64,000 nucleotides of DNA from Streptomyces xylophagus (GCF_000716435.1 NZ_JNWO01000005.1:186001-250000), one strand, 5' to 3'; numbered from the stretch's first letter, positions 32,185-41,271 are shown. The notes: generated by a model from the letters alone, not told the origin. Numbers and translations are program-made.

Positions 32185-32946
32185 GTGGGGACCACGCAGT
32201 TGGAATCGGTGCCGGAGCCGAAGTACTGGCATCTCAAGACAGTGCTCAGTGAGGCACTGAACTCCGAGTTCTCCGTGGGCGAGATCCTGCCCAACGAGCG
32301 AGACCTGGCAGCCCGCTTCGGCGTCGCCCGGGCCACGCTCCGGCAGGCTCTGGAACAACTCGAACTGGAAGGCCGGCTGCAGCGCCGCCGCGGCGTCGGT
32401 ACGACCGTCGCGCCGCCGCGCGTGGGCGTCGCCGTCGGCACCGAACAGCACGCCTGGCCGGGCGCCGCCGGGGATGCCTGGCAGTCCGTCGACTGCGTCC
32501 TGGCGGTTCCGCCCGCGGCCGTCGCCGACGTCCTGGAGACCGGTTCCGAGGAACTGGTGCACACCGTACGGCGCTCCCGGGTGAGCCACGGCCAGCCGGT
32601 CGCCGCCGAACTGCTCTACATCCCGGAGTCGTCGGTGCCCGACCTCTCCGCCATAGACACTCCGTCCGCGGCGGCACGCGCGCGTGCGGTACTGCGCGAG
32701 TTGCAGCGCCTCGAACTGGAGGGCCAGGACCGCGCCGTCGAACTCGGCTCGGCCCGCGCGGACGACGCCAAGGAGCTGGACCGCCTCCCCGGGGCACCGG
32801 TTCTCGTCGTCACCACTCGCTTCTTCGCCGAGGGCCACACCGCCGCGGTCTCCGTGGCGACCTACCGCGCGGACACCTGCCGGCTGACCTTCGCCGACTC
32901 CGGCGGCGTAGAAATACACCACGGCCCGGAACGCCAGGCTTCCTGA
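32185..32946 (+). CDS. GntR/HutC-family transcription regulator
   Basis: 253 residues from GTG 32185 (GGAGG at 32175-32179). Winged helix at about 25-80 (NERDLAARFGVARATLRQAL, EQLELEGRLQRRRGVGTTV), then a UTRA-type ligand-binding domain (SRVSHGQPVAAELLYIPESS, VTTRFFAEGHTAAVSVATYR). The palindrome over its promoter implies autoregulation, or control by DasR, the N-acetylglucosamine regulator with the same operator type. The inducer is unknown. A very strong terminator follows. Confidence 0.88.
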   Translation: MGTTQLESVPEPKYWHLKTVLSEALNSEFSVGEILPNERDLAARFGVARATLRQALEQLELEGRLQRRRGVGTTVAPPRVGVAVGTEQHAWPGAAGDAWQSVDCVLAVPPAAVADVLETGSEELVHTVRRSRVSHGQPVAAELLYIPESSVPDLSAIDTPSAAARARAVLRELQRLELEGQDRAVELGSARADDAKELDRLPGAPVLVVTTRFFAEGHTAAVSVATYRADTCRLTFADSGGVEIHHGPERQAS

Positions 32947-32959
32947 CCGAGATCACAGC

Positions 32960-33004
32960 GAAACCCGTTGCGCCCCGGACGAAGTCCGGGGCGCAACGGG
33001 TTTC
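32960..33004 (+). terminator. very strong terminator between GntR and ROK genes
   Basis: A 21-base perfect stem, 32960-32980 with 32984-33004, around a GAA loop; the outer part is GAAACCCGTTG / CAACGGGTTTC. Its symmetry lets it act for both strands, closing the GntR gene and possibly blocking read-through from the convergent ROK gene. Confidence 0.9.
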
Positions 33005-33029
33005 CTTCTCAGCGCAGGGCAGGACAGCG

Positions 33030-33079
33030 CCCCAAAGGGGCGCGGGGAACTGCGCGCCCAGCCACAACGGCGCCGCACC
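33030..33079. repeat. dispersed Streptomyces intergenic repeat
   Basis: The segment CCAAAGGGGCGCGGGGAACT and the following TGCGCGCCCAGCCACAACGG matches a short element that recurs, with slight changes, in intergenic regions of many Streptomyces genomes. It can fold through GGGGCGCG/CGCGCCC. Function unknown. Confidence 0.6.
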
Positions 33080-33102
33080 CAACACACGACCTCACGGCCA
33101 AG

Positions 33103-34257
33103 CTAGCGCCGCGTCACCGTGCCCTCGACCGCGAACAGTTGCTCCTCAACATGGTCAAGAGCCAACCGCAGCGCGCCCGTTGCCGCAGCCGCCTCCCCGA
33201 GCAACGACAGGGCAACCTTCGGCGGCCGCAGGCAATACCGCGCCAACTCCCGCCGCAGCGGCTCCAGTACACCGTCAAGACCGGCCGCCCACCCACCCAC
33301 GACGACCAGTTCCGGATCGAGGGCCAGCACCAGCGCCGCCACGTCATGCACAAGGCGTTGGATGAACCGATCAACGGCCGCCCGGGCCCGCTGGTCACCG
33401 TCGCGCGCCAGCGCGAAGACCTGCGCCACAGCCTGCTCGTCCAACGGATGCAGTGGCTCGTCCGTGGTGGAAAGCAACGTCTCCGGAGTCACATCCCGCC
33501 CCAGCAGATGCAGCGCGCCGATCTCACCGGCCGCCCCGCGATACCCCCGGTGCAACCGCCCGCCGATCAGTGACCCGGCGCCGGGGCTCAACCCGGCCAA
33601 CACCATCACCATGTCGTCGGACTCGGTGGCCGCACCCTTCCAGTGCTCGGCGACCGCCGCCGCGTTCGCGTCGTTCTCGACCAGCACCGGGCACTTGAAG
33701 GACCGGCTCAACCGCTCGCCCAGGTGCAGCCCCGTCCACTGGGGCAGCGCGGTACCCAGCCGTACGGTGCCGTCCGCCTCCACGATGCCCGGCGTGGCGA
33801 CGCCCACCGCGCGCAGGGAACCGCGGGCGACCCCGGCCCGGCGCAGCAGCTCGGCGACGGCGGTGCGCAGCCGCTCCAGGCGCTCGTCGGCCGAAGCGGT
33901 CTCGTCCACGTCCTTGGCGATCGCGCCGAGCACCCGGCCGTCCAGATCGGCGAGGAGCACGGCGACGCGATGTGCGCCGATCTCCAGGCCCAGCAGATGC
34001 CCGGCCTCGGCCCGGAACCTGAACCGCCGCGCGGGCCGCCCCTGCCGCCGTACAACGCTCTCGTCGGCCGCCTTCTCGACGACCAGCCCGGCCTCGATCA
34101 GTCCCTCGACAACTCCCTCGACGGTCGGCCGGGACAGACCTGTCACCCGGGTGATCTCCGTCAGCGTGGCGCAGTCCGTGGCACGCAACGCGTGCAACAC
34201 CACCGCGGAGTTGATCCTCCGCAGCAGCGAGGGGTCCCCGCCGGTCAGCCCCGCCAA
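33103..34257 (-). CDS. ROK-family transcriptional repressor
   Basis: 384 residues. N-terminal winged helix (LTEITRVTGLSRPTVEGVVE) and a ROK sugar-kinase-like domain with LGLEIGAHRVAVLLADLDG (phosphate-binding), GVATPGIV, VENDANAAAVAEH and GAAGEIGALHLLGRD. The zinc-binding CxCGxxGCxE motif that follows this point in NagC, Mlc and glucokinases is missing, so it is a ROK regulator without that zinc site. Probably controls a sugar-related operon; convergent with the GntR gene. Confidence 0.88.
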   Translation of the reverse strand: MAGLTGGDPSLLRRINSAVVLHALRATDCATLTEITRVTGLSRPTVEGVVEGLIEAGLVVEKAADESVVRRQGRPARRFRFRAEAGHLLGLEIGAHRVAVLLADLDGRVLGAIAKDVDETASADERLERLRTAVAELLRRAGVARGSLRAVGVATPGIVEADGTVRLGTALPQWTGLHLGERLSRSFKCPVLVENDANAAAVAEHWKGAATESDDMVMVLAGLSPGAGSLIGGRLHRGYRGAAGEIGALHLLGRDVTPETLLSTTDEPLHPLDEQAVAQVFALARDGDQRARAAVDRFIQRLVHDVAALVLALDPELVVVGGWAAGLDGVLEPLRRELARYCLRPPKVALSLLGEAAAATGALRLALDHVEEQLFAVEGTVTRR

Positions 34258-34356
34258 GGTCTGTCCTCCCAGCTCGTGCGCGTGTTGGGCGGATCGTACT
34301 CGGCGCGGCGGACCCCGGCGAGTGCCGGGCGCCCTCGACCCACCCGCCCCACCTGT

Positions 34357-35019
34357 TCACCCCGGCGCGACGAACCCCGACTCGTACGCCGCGATCACCG
34401 CCTGCGTACGGTCCCGCGCCCCCAGCTTCGCCAGTACTGCGCTCACATGCGACTTCACCGTCTCGGTCCCGACGACCAGCCGCGCGGCGATCTCGGCGTT
34501 CGACAACCCCCTCGCCATCAGCCGCAGCACCTCGGCCTCACGCTCGGTCAGCTGGGCCCGCTCCATCACCGCGCGGGCCGCCCGGTTCCCGCCGTCGTCG
34601 CCGTACTCGGCGGCCAACTGCCGTACGGAGGCCGGGAACAGCAGCGACTCGCCCTCCGCCACCAGCCGCACCGCGTGCACGATCTCGGCCGGCCGGGCCC
34701 GCTTCAGCAGGAACCCGTCGGCACCGGCCCGCAGCGCCTCGTACACGTACTCGTCGTTCTCGAAGGTCGTGATGACCAGGATCTTCGGCGGATCGTCGAC
34801 CGTGCGCAGCACCGCGCGCGTGGCCTCGATGCCGTCCAGGAGCGGCATCCGTACGTCCATGGCGACCACGTCCGGCCGCAACTGCCGCACCAGCGGGATC
34901 ACCGCCGCCCCGTCGGCGGCCTCCCCGACCACCTCGATGTCCGGCTGCGCCTCCAACACGGCCCGCAGACCCGCGCGTACGAGGGGTTCGTCATCGACCA
35001 GGAGAACGGTGACCGGCAT
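34357..35019 (-). CDS. NarL/LuxR-type response regulator
   Basis: 220 residues. Receiver domain with acidic pocket DDE (10-12), phosphorylated Asp55 in AMDVRMP, and Lys in GFLLKRA; output LuxR helix-turn-helix at about 155-215 ([20 protein letters not shown]). It lies 14 bases downstream of the histidine kinase gene, and the pair is divergent from an ABC exporter, its likely target. Confidence 0.92.
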   Translation of the reverse strand: MPVTVLLVDDEPLVRAGLRAVLEAQPDIEVVGEAADGAAVIPLVRQLRPDVVAMDVRMPLLDGIEATRAVLRTVDDPPKILVITTFENDEYVYEALRAGADGFLLKRARPAEIVHAVRLVAEGESLLFPASVRQLAAEYGDDGGNRAARAVMERAQLTEREAEVLRLMARGLSNAEIAARLVVGTETVKSHVSAVLAKLGARDRTQAVIAAYESGFVAPG

Positions 35020-35033
35020 CCGGCCAGCCTAGA

Positions 35034-36191
35034 TCAGCGCAGCGGCAGTTCGGCGTGCACCTGCCAGTCGCCCTCGTCCGGCCCGGTGTACGCCCGGCCC
35101 CCGAGCAGCGCGGCACGCTCGCGTATGCCCCGCAGACCGCTGCCCCGGCCCGGGCCGGATATCTCGACCGTCAGCGGATTGCGGACCTCAAGATCGAGGG
35201 TGCCGTCGGCGACCTGGATACGGACCCGGACAGGGACGGACCCGGCGTGCCGCAGCACATTGGTCAGTGCCTCCTGCAGAATCCGGTAGCCCTCCCGGGA
35301 GACCGGCCCCGACACCGTCTCCAACGGCCCGGTCACCTCCGCGTCGACCTTCGCCCCGGAGACCCGCGCCGACTCCAGCAGCCGGTCGGCGTCCACCAGC
35401 GTCGGCCGACTGCTCACCGGCCGCTCCGCCTCACGCAGCACGCCCAACACCCGGTCCAGGTCCTCCAGTGCGGCTCGGCCGGTCTCCTCGATGGCACCCA
35501 GCGCGCGCTCGGTGAACTCAGAGTCGCCCGCCGTCCGGGCCGCGCCCGCCTGCACCACCGCCACCGTCAGCGCGTGACCGATCGAGTCGTGCAACTCCCG
35601 CGCGATGCGGTTGCGTTCCAGCAGTTGCTCGGTGCGCTCCTCCAACGTGGCGAGCTGCTCCGCGCGCGAGGGGCCGAGCAACTTCCGCGCCAGAAGTGTG
35701 GCCAACTCGCCGAGGCCGACCACGGCGGCGTACAGGGCGATCAGGGGCAGGGGCACCAGCAAGGCGTACCAGCCGTGCGGCGTCGCCTCCTTGAGAAGCC
35801 ATACGTCGTCGTCGGGCACGCGCCCGCGTGCTGCCTCGATCAGCTGGAAGGCGATGACCGGCAGCCAGACGCAGGCGAACGTCGTCGCCCAGCCCAGAGC
35901 CATCCGGGCCTCCAGCCACAGCACGGTGCGCCCCCGGTCCCGCCAGGTCGCCGACGGCGCCACGGAGATCCCCGAGTCCTCCCTGCCTGGCGTCAGCAGC
36001 AACTGCGCCTGCACGCCTTCCCCGATCCGCACGGCCGGGATCAGACCGACGGGGATCAGCACCAGCGCGGGCACATACGGCTTCGACGAGTCGATGAACA
36101 TCCACACGCTGACGATCAGTATCGGCACCCAAAGGTGCAGCAGACGCGTATACGTCGTCCCCCGGAGCAACGGGCGCAAGAAGCGGGCCAT
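35034..36191 (-). CDS. sensor histidine kinase (HisKA_3 type)
   Basis: 385 residues from ATG 36191. Four to five N-terminal membrane segments, a HisKA_3 dimerisation box RIARELHDSIGHALTVAVVQ with the phospho-acceptor His, and an HATPase domain ending in GRGSGLRGIRERAALLGG. The sensed signal is unknown. With the response regulator it forms a two-component system like those that control drug or membrane-stress exporters in actinomycetes and firmicutes. Confidence 0.92.
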   Translation of the reverse strand: MARFLRPLLRGTTYTRLLHLWVPILIVSVWMFIDSSKPYVPALVLIPVGLIPAVRIGEGVQAQLLLTPGREDSGISVAPSATWRDRGRTVLWLEARMALGWATTFACVWLPVIAFQLIEAARGRVPDDDVWLLKEATPHGWYALLVPLPLIALYAAVVGLGELATLLARKLLGPSRAEQLATLEERTEQLLERNRIARELHDSIGHALTVAVVQAGAARTAGDSEFTERALGAIEETGRAALEDLDRVLGVLREAERPVSSRPTLVDADRLLESARVSGAKVDAEVTGPLETVSGPVSREGYRILQEALTNVLRHAGSVPVRVRIQVADGTLDLEVRNPLTVEISGPGRGSGLRGIRERAALLGGRAYTGPDEGDWQVHAELPLR

Positions 36192-36213
36192 TTGGACATC
36201 GTGACAGCCGGCA

Positions 36214-36225
36214 CTGACAATCGGC
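36214..36225. promoter_or_regulatory. candidate response-regulator box
   Basis: CTGACAATCGGC in the divergent region between the kinase and ABC genes. The same 12-mer recurs at 37942-37953 and inverted at 37970-37981 beyond the permease, far more than expected by chance. Confidence 0.45.
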
Positions 36226-36299
36226 CTCCCCCGGGCGGGGGAGACGATCTCCACCGGCGGGGGAGGCCCCAACTCCCGTGCACGGCCAGGCTGTTGGTC

Positions 36300-37220
36300 A
36301 TGACCAGCATCGACGTACGAGACCTCACCAAGGAGTACGGCACCCGACGAGCCGTGGATCACGTCACCTTCGGCGTCCGCCCCGGCAAGGTCACCGGCTT
36401 CCTCGGCCCCAACGGCGCCGGAAAGTCCACCACCATGCGCCTCGTCCTCGGCCTCGACCGGCCCACCTCCGGGACCGCCACCATCGGAGGCCGCCCCTAC
36501 GCCGCGCTCACCGAGCCGCTGCGCCACGTGGGCGCCCTGCTCGACGCGCAGGCCGCGCACGGCTCCCGCACCGGCCGCGACCACCTGCGCGCCCTGGCGG
36601 CGAGCAACCGCATCCCGGCCGCCCGGGTCGACGCGGTGCTGGAAGAGACGGGACTCGCGTCGGTCGCACGGCGCCGGGTGAAGACGTACTCCCTGGGCAT
36701 GCGCCAGCGGCTGGGCATCGCCGGTGCCCTTCTGGGCGACCCCGAAGTCGTCCTGCTGGATGAGCCGTCGAACGGCCTCGACCCCGAAGGCATCGTCTGG
36801 ATCCGGGAGTTGCTGCGCCGACTGGCGACGGAGGGCCGCACGGTCCTGGTCTCCAGTCACCTGATGAACGAGACCGCCTCCTTCGCCGACCACCTCGTGG
36901 TCCTCGGACGCGGCCGACTCCTCGCCGACACCCCGATGCGCGACTTCATCGACGCGCGCGTGCAACCCCATGTACGCATCCGTACGACGGACCCCGGCGC
37001 CCTCAAGAACGCGCTCGCCCGGCACGGCCACGACGCCGTGGAGCACGAGGACGGGCACTGGACAGTGGCCCACGCACGCGTGGACGAGATCGGCACCCTG
37101 TTGTCCACGGCCGGCGTCCCGATCCTCGAACTGGCGTCCGCCGAGGGCACGTTGGAAGAGGCCTACCTCGATCTGACGGCCGCCGAGACCGAGTTCACCG
37201 CACAGAACCAGGAGGCCTGA
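36300..37220 (+). CDS. ABC exporter ATP-binding protein
   Basis: 306 residues from ATG 36300. Walker A GPNGAGKS, signature YSLGMRQR, Walker B VVLLDEPSNGLDPEG, H-loop SSHLM. The DRA/BcrA/CcmA type with a C-terminal extension, used in multidrug or antibiotic-peptide export. Two bases separate it from the permease gene. Divergent from the two-component system, which probably controls it. Confidence 0.92.
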   Translation: MTSIDVRDLTKEYGTRRAVDHVTFGVRPGKVTGFLGPNGAGKSTTMRLVLGLDRPTSGTATIGGRPYAALTEPLRHVGALLDAQAAHGSRTGRDHLRALAASNRIPAARVDAVLEETGLASVARRRVKTYSLGMRQRLGIAGALLGDPEVVLLDEPSNGLDPEGIVWIRELLRRLATEGRTVLVSSHLMNETASFADHLVVLGRGRLLADTPMRDFIDARVQPHVRIRTTDPGALKNALARHGHDAVEHEDGHWTVAHARVDEIGTLLSTAGVPILELASAEGTLEEAYLDLTAAETEFTAQNQEA

Positions 37221-37222
37221 CC

Positions 37223-37945
37223 ATGGCATTCACGCCCGTCTTCCACTCCGAGTGGATCAAGATCCGTACTCTCCGGTCGGAGATCGCCGCGCTCGCCTCG
37301 ATCCCCGCGGTGACGGCGCTCTTCTCCGCGCTCGCCTCATCCGACACCGGCGGCGACGACTTCGACCCGCTGTTCGCGGTCTTCTTCGGCGTGACCTTCG
37401 GCCAGATCGCGGCGATCGCCTTCGGCACGACCGCCGTGTCCTCCGAGTTCCAGGGCGGAGCGCTACGGCTGTCACTGGCCGCGGTGCCGCACCGGGGCCG
37501 CTGGTTCGCGGCCAAGGCGGCGGCGATCGCCGTACCTGTGCTGGCCGTCGGCCTGGTCACCGGCTTGGTGACCTTGATGGTGGGCAAGGCGGTGCTCGGT
37601 ACCAAGGCCGACGGGCTCGACTGGGCGGAGCAGACGCGCGGTGTGGTCGGCTGTGCCGTCTACCTCACGCTGATGGCACTGTTCGCGGCCGGACTCACGG
37701 CGTTGCTGCGCAGCGGAGCGGCGACGCTGGGCATCCTCATCCCGTTCCTGCTGATCGTGTCCTTCGTGATCGGCGACATGTCGAACAACATCGCTGACCT
37801 CCTGCCCGACAGGGCCGGCCAGGTGGCGCTCCACGAGACCTGGGACGGCGCGATGGGTCCGTGGACCGGGCTCGCGGTGACGGCATTGTGGACGGCGTTG
37901 GCGCTGGCGGCGGGGGCGTGGAGCGTACGGCGCCGGGACGCCTGA
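37223..37945 (+). CDS. ABC-2 type permease
   Basis: 240 residues with about six membrane helices and the opening FHSEWIKIRTLRSEIAAL typical of ABC-2 permeases that pair with BcrA-like ATPases. Exports an unknown hydrophobic compound or peptide, or protects against one. The hairpin at 37942-37981 begins within its stop region. Confidence 0.9.
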   Translation: MAFTPVFHSEWIKIRTLRSEIAALASIPAVTALFSALASSDTGGDDFDPLFAVFFGVTFGQIAAIAFGTTAVSSEFQGGALRLSLAAVPHRGRWFAAKAAAIAVPVLAVGLVTGLVTLMVGKAVLGTKADGLDWAEQTRGVVGCAVYLTLMALFAAGLTALLRSGAATLGILIPFLLIVSFVIGDMSNNIADLLPDRAGQVALHETWDGAMGPWTGLAVTALWTALALAAGAWSVRRRDA

Positions 37946-37981
37946 CAATCGGCAGGGTGCTGACGCCCGGCCGATTGTCAG
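37942..37981 (+). terminator. inverted repeat at the end of the ABC operon
   Basis: CTGACAATCGGC (37942-37953) pairs perfectly with GCCGATTGTCAG (37970-37981). It probably terminates the ABC operon, but the same 12-mer near 36214 raises the alternative of a protein-binding site. Confidence 0.6.
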
Positions 37982-38013
37982 TTCCGGCCGGTTTACTGGA
38001 TCACATGACCCGC

Positions 38014-38559
38014 CTACCCGCGCGCAGCGTCCCGCAGCCGCCCGAACTCCTCGGCCATCGTCGCCGCCGTCCAGTGCGCGTTCAGCCCGCTCGGATTGGG
38101 CAGCACCCACACGCGCGTGTCCCCGAACATCCGCTCCTGCGGCCCAACTTGGGCCCGGCGATCGTCGAAGGCGGCCCGGTAGGCGGTGACGCCCAGCACC
38201 GCAAGCCACCGCGGCTTCCACCCCGTCAGCTTCGACGCGAGGAGTTGCCCGCCCTCGCGGTACTCCTCCGCGCTCAGCTCGTCGGCCCGAGCCGTCGCCC
38301 GGGCCACCACGTTGGTGATGCCGAGCCCGTACGACAGCAACTCCCCCTGTTCGTCCGGCTTCATGAGCCTCGGCGTGAAGCCGGACAGGTGGAGCACCGG
38401 CCAGAAACGGTTGCCGGGACGGGCGAAGTGGTGGCCCGTGGCCGCCGTCATCAGACCGGGGTTGATGCCGCAGAACAGCACGGCGAGGCCGTCCGCGACG
38501 ACGTCCGGTACGAGACGGTTGCGGGCGGCCTCCAGCTCGGCCTGGGTGAAGCGGGTCAG
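38014..38559 (-). CDS. mug: G/T(U)-mismatch DNA glycosylase
   Basis: 181 residues if translation begins at CTG 38559 (LTRFTQAELEAARNRLVPDV). The CTG shares two bases with the purB stop, forming CTGA where such pairs usually have ATGA or GTGA. Without it the first usual start is GTG 38481, which would remove the N-terminal helix and begin within the GINPG motif strand. Family motifs: FCGINPGLM (active site), HHFARPGNRFWP, GLGITNVV and LPNPSGLNAHW. It removes thymine or uracil paired with guanine. Coupled to purB. Confidence 0.85.
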   Translation of the reverse strand: MTRFTQAELEAARNRLVPDVVADGLAVLFCGINPGLMTAATGHHFARPGNRFWPVLHLSGFTPRLMKPDEQGELLSYGLGITNVVARATARADELSAEEYREGGQLLASKLTGWKPRWLAVLGVTAYRAAFDDRRAQVGPQERMFGDTRVWVLPNPSGLNAHWTAATMAEEFGRLRDAARG

Positions 38560-39998
38560 AGGATCGCCCCCGGGGTGTAACCCGCGGCCTCCGGGTGCTG
38601 CTTCGCGATCTCCTCGACACGGGCGACCACGGCGGCGACCTGGTCGGCGGCGGCGCCCGTGAAGGACAGCTTGTCGGCCATCAGCGCGTCCAACTGGGCG
38701 CGGTCCAGCGGGATCCGCTCGTCGGCGGCGAGCTTGTCCAGCAACTCGTTGCGCTCGGCGCCCTGTTCACGCATGGCCAGCGCGGAGGCGACGGCGTTCT
38801 CCTTGATCGCCTCGTGCGCGACCTCACGGCCGACACCCGCGCGGACCGCGGCCATCAGCACCTTGGTCGTCGCGAGGAACGGCAGATAGCGGTCCAGCTC
38901 CCGCGCCACGACGGCCGGGAAGGCGCCGAACTCGTCGAGCACGGTCAGGAACGTCTCCAGCAGCCCGTCGAGCGCGAAGAACGCGTCCGGCAGCGCGACC
39001 CGGCGCACCACCGAGCAGGAGACATCGCCCTCGTTCCACTGGTCGCCCGCCAGCTCGCCGGTCATCGACGCGTAGCCGCGCAGGACGACCATCAGGCCGT
39101 TGACGCGCTCGCAGGAACGGGTGTTCATCTTGTGCGGCATCGCGGACGAGCCGACCTGGCCGGGCTTGAAGCCCTCGGTGACCAGCTCGATCCCGGCCAT
39201 CAGCCGGATCGTCTTCGCCAGCGACGAGGGCGCCGCCGCCACCTGCACCAGAGCGGTCACGACCTCGTAGTCCAGCGAGCGCGGGTACACCTGGCCGACC
39301 GAGGTGAACGCGTGCGAGAAACCGAGGTGGGAGGCGATCCGCTGCTCCAGCTCCGCGAGCTTCGCCGCGTCACCGCCGAGCAGGTCCAGCATGTCCTGCG
39401 CCGTGCCCACCGGGCCCTTGATGCCGCGCAGCGGGTAGCGGCCGAGCAGCTCCTCGACCCGGCCGTACGCCACGAGCAGCTCGTCGGCGGCGGTCGCGAA
39501 ACGCTTGCCGAGGGTGGTGGCCTGCGCGGCCACGTTGTGCGAGCGGCCGGCCATGACCAGCTCGCCGTACTCACCGGCCAGCTTGCCGAGGCGCGCCAGG
39601 ACGGCCACCGTACGATCGCGCATCAGCTCCAGGGAGAGCCGGATCTGCAACTGCTCGACGTTCTCCGTCAGGTCCCGGGACGTCATGCCCTTGTGGACCT
39701 GCTCGTGCCCGGCGAGGTCGTTGAACTCCTCGATCCGCGCCTTCACGTCATGCCGCGTGACCTTCTCGCGCTCGGCGATCGAGGCCAGGTCGACCTGGTC
39801 GAGCACGCGCTCGTAGTCCGCGATCGCCGCGTCGGGCACCTCGATCCCGAGGTCCTTCTGGGCCCGCAGCACAGCGAGCCAGAGCTGCCGCTCCAGCTTC
39901 ACCTTCTGCTCGGGCGACCAGAGCGTGGCGAGCTCGGTGGAGGCGTAACGTCCGGCGAGGACGTTCGGGATGCGGGGCTTGGCGGCAGCGGAAGTCAC
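38556..39998 (-). CDS. purB: adenylosuccinate lyase
   Basis: 480 residues from GTG 39998 (VTSAAAKPRIPNVLAGRYAS). Superfamily signature GSSAMPHKMNTRSCERVNGL, and KGMTSRDLTENVEQ with the substrate-binding TS-D. It acts twice in purine synthesis, releasing fumarate from SAICAR and from adenylosuccinate. Length agrees with the actinobacterial enzyme. The 3' end overlaps the mug start. Confidence 0.97.
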   Translation of the reverse strand: MTSAAAKPRIPNVLAGRYASTELATLWSPEQKVKLERQLWLAVLRAQKDLGIEVPDAAIADYERVLDQVDLASIAEREKVTRHDVKARIEEFNDLAGHEQVHKGMTSRDLTENVEQLQIRLSLELMRDRTVAVLARLGKLAGEYGELVMAGRSHNVAAQATTLGKRFATAADELLVAYGRVEELLGRYPLRGIKGPVGTAQDMLDLLGGDAAKLAELEQRIASHLGFSHAFTSVGQVYPRSLDYEVVTALVQVAAAPSSLAKTIRLMAGIELVTEGFKPGQVGSSAMPHKMNTRSCERVNGLMVVLRGYASMTGELAGDQWNEGDVSCSVVRRVALPDAFFALDGLLETFLTVLDEFGAFPAVVARELDRYLPFLATTKVLMAAVRAGVGREVAHEAIKENAVASALAMREQGAERNELLDKLAADERIPLDRAQLDALMADKLSFTGAAADQVAAVVARVEEIAKQHPEAAGYTPGAIL

Positions 39999-40057
39999 GT
40001 GTACGGATTCTACTGGCGATTCGTGCAGGCCAGCGCCACGCCCACCTTCGTCGGAAG

Positions 40058-40414
40058 CTACGAGACCTCCGTCACCGTCCCGGAGTCCGCAAGCTCGGCC
40101 AACACTCCCGCATGGCACACCAGCGGCGCACACCAACAAGCCAACGTCCGCCCACGCAGCGCCGGCACCAGGGCCAGCAGATCAGGACGCTCCAGCAGAT
40201 ACGCCCGGTACTTCGCCATCACCTCGGCGCGCGTGCCGTCCCGACGGCGCGTGGGGGTGTCGTAGGCGAAGGGGTTGTAGAGCGGGTGTCGGGGGAGGTC
40301 CCAGCCGCCGAGGGTCCAGCGGCGGCCTACGTAGACGATCTCCTCCGGGGCGAGTTCCAGTCGGGGGCCGAAGTCGTGGATACGGCCCCTGACGTTGATC
40401 ACCCGCGTGGTCAT
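40058..40414 (-). CDS. DUF4326 family protein
   Basis: 118 residues. INVRGRIHDFG, YVGRRWTLGGWDLPRHPLYN and LRGRTLACWCAPLVCHAGVL are the conserved blocks of DUF4326, in which Cys and His residues of CWCAPLVCH probably bind a metal. Function unknown. It lies seven bases downstream of the SGNH hydrolase gene. Confidence 0.85.
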   Translation of the reverse strand: MTTRVINVRGRIHDFGPRLELAPEEIVYVGRRWTLGGWDLPRHPLYNPFAYDTPTRRRDGTRAEVMAKYRAYLLERPDLLALVPALRGRTLACWCAPLVCHAGVLAELADSGTVTEVS

Positions 40415-40420
40415 GGGGAG

Positions 40421-41203
40421 TTACGCCGCCGGGCCCTCGTAGGGGAGCAGGTCGGGGCGTTTGGGGGAGAGGCCGTCGCCCGAGGAGCGGCCGGTCAGGC
40501 GGCGGCCTATCCAGGGGAGGAGGTACTGGCGGGTGAAGCGGGCGTCCTCGATGCGGCGGGCGGTCCAGTTCGGGGGCGGGGTCGGCGGCATAGGGGTGCG
40601 CCACTCCGGGTCCTCCGCCTCGTAGCCGAGGGTCTGCCACACCGCCTCGGCGACTCGGCGGTGGCCCTCGTCCGTGAGGTGGAGCCGGTCGACGTCCCAC
40701 GCGCGCTGGTCGGCGAGCGAGGGGGCGCTGTACAGGTCGACGACCAGGGCGCCGTGCCGGTCGGCGAGGTCGTCGACGTAGGAGAAGAGTTCCTCCATGC
40801 GCGGCCGGAAGCGCTGCTGGACCGGGCCCTCGCGGCCGGGGCTGCGCATCAGCACCAGGTGCTTGCAGGCGGGGGTGAGGCGTTCGACGGCCTCCTCCAG
40901 CAGGGCGCGCACCCGGCCCATGTCGCACTTGGGGCGCAAGGTGTCGTTCAGGCCGCCCACCAGCGTGATCACATCGGGCTGCATGGCGGCCGCCGGGCCG
41001 ACCTGCTCGTCGACGATCTGCGCGATCAGCTTGCCGCGCACGGCGAGGTTGGCGTAGCGGAAACCGGGCGTCCGGGCGGCCATCCGCCCGGCGAGGAGGT
41101 CGGCCCAACCCCGGTAGGAACCGTCCGGGAGCAGGTCCGACATGCCCTCGGTGAAGGAGTCGCCGATCGCGACCAGGCTGGTGTGCGTGGGATTCGTCTG
41201 CAT
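40421..41203 (-). CDS. SGNH/GDSL hydrolase
   Basis: 260 residues. Block I AIGDSFTEG with nucleophile Ser16, block II (NLAVRGKLI), block III GGLND, and block V DRLHLTDEGH with the catalytic Asp/His. No signal peptide, so a cytoplasmic esterase; the extra 60 C-terminal residues (WTARRIEDARFTRQYLLPWI) are typical of the actinobacterial subgroup. Substrate unknown. Confidence 0.9.
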   Translation of the reverse strand: MQTNPTHTSLVAIGDSFTEGMSDLLPDGSYRGWADLLAGRMAARTPGFRYANLAVRGKLIAQIVDEQVGPAAAMQPDVITLVGGLNDTLRPKCDMGRVRALLEEAVERLTPACKHLVLMRSPGREGPVQQRFRPRMEELFSYVDDLADRHGALVVDLYSAPSLADQRAWDVDRLHLTDEGHRRVAEAVWQTLGYEAEDPEWRTPMPPTPPPNWTARRIEDARFTRQYLLPWIGRRLTGRSSGDGLSPKRPDLLPYEGPAA

Positions 41204-41271
41204 GGCGACGAAGATGATAACTCGCGTCCATACCCGTCGGTAGGTCGACCTCCGCGATCACGGGGCCGGGC

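Noticed and set aside
33119..35289. Long plus-strand frames opposite the ROK, response regulator and kinase genes
   Set aside because: Products are Arg/His/Pro/Ser-rich with no motifs, while the minus strand encodes clear family members.
35055..36299. N-terminal extension of the ABC ATPase frame
   Set aside because: It is antisense to the histidine kinase; the ATPase has a normal family start at 36300.
36192..37229. Upstream extension of the histidine kinase frame
   Set aside because: Antisense to the ABC ATPase; the membrane domain begins properly at ATG 36191.
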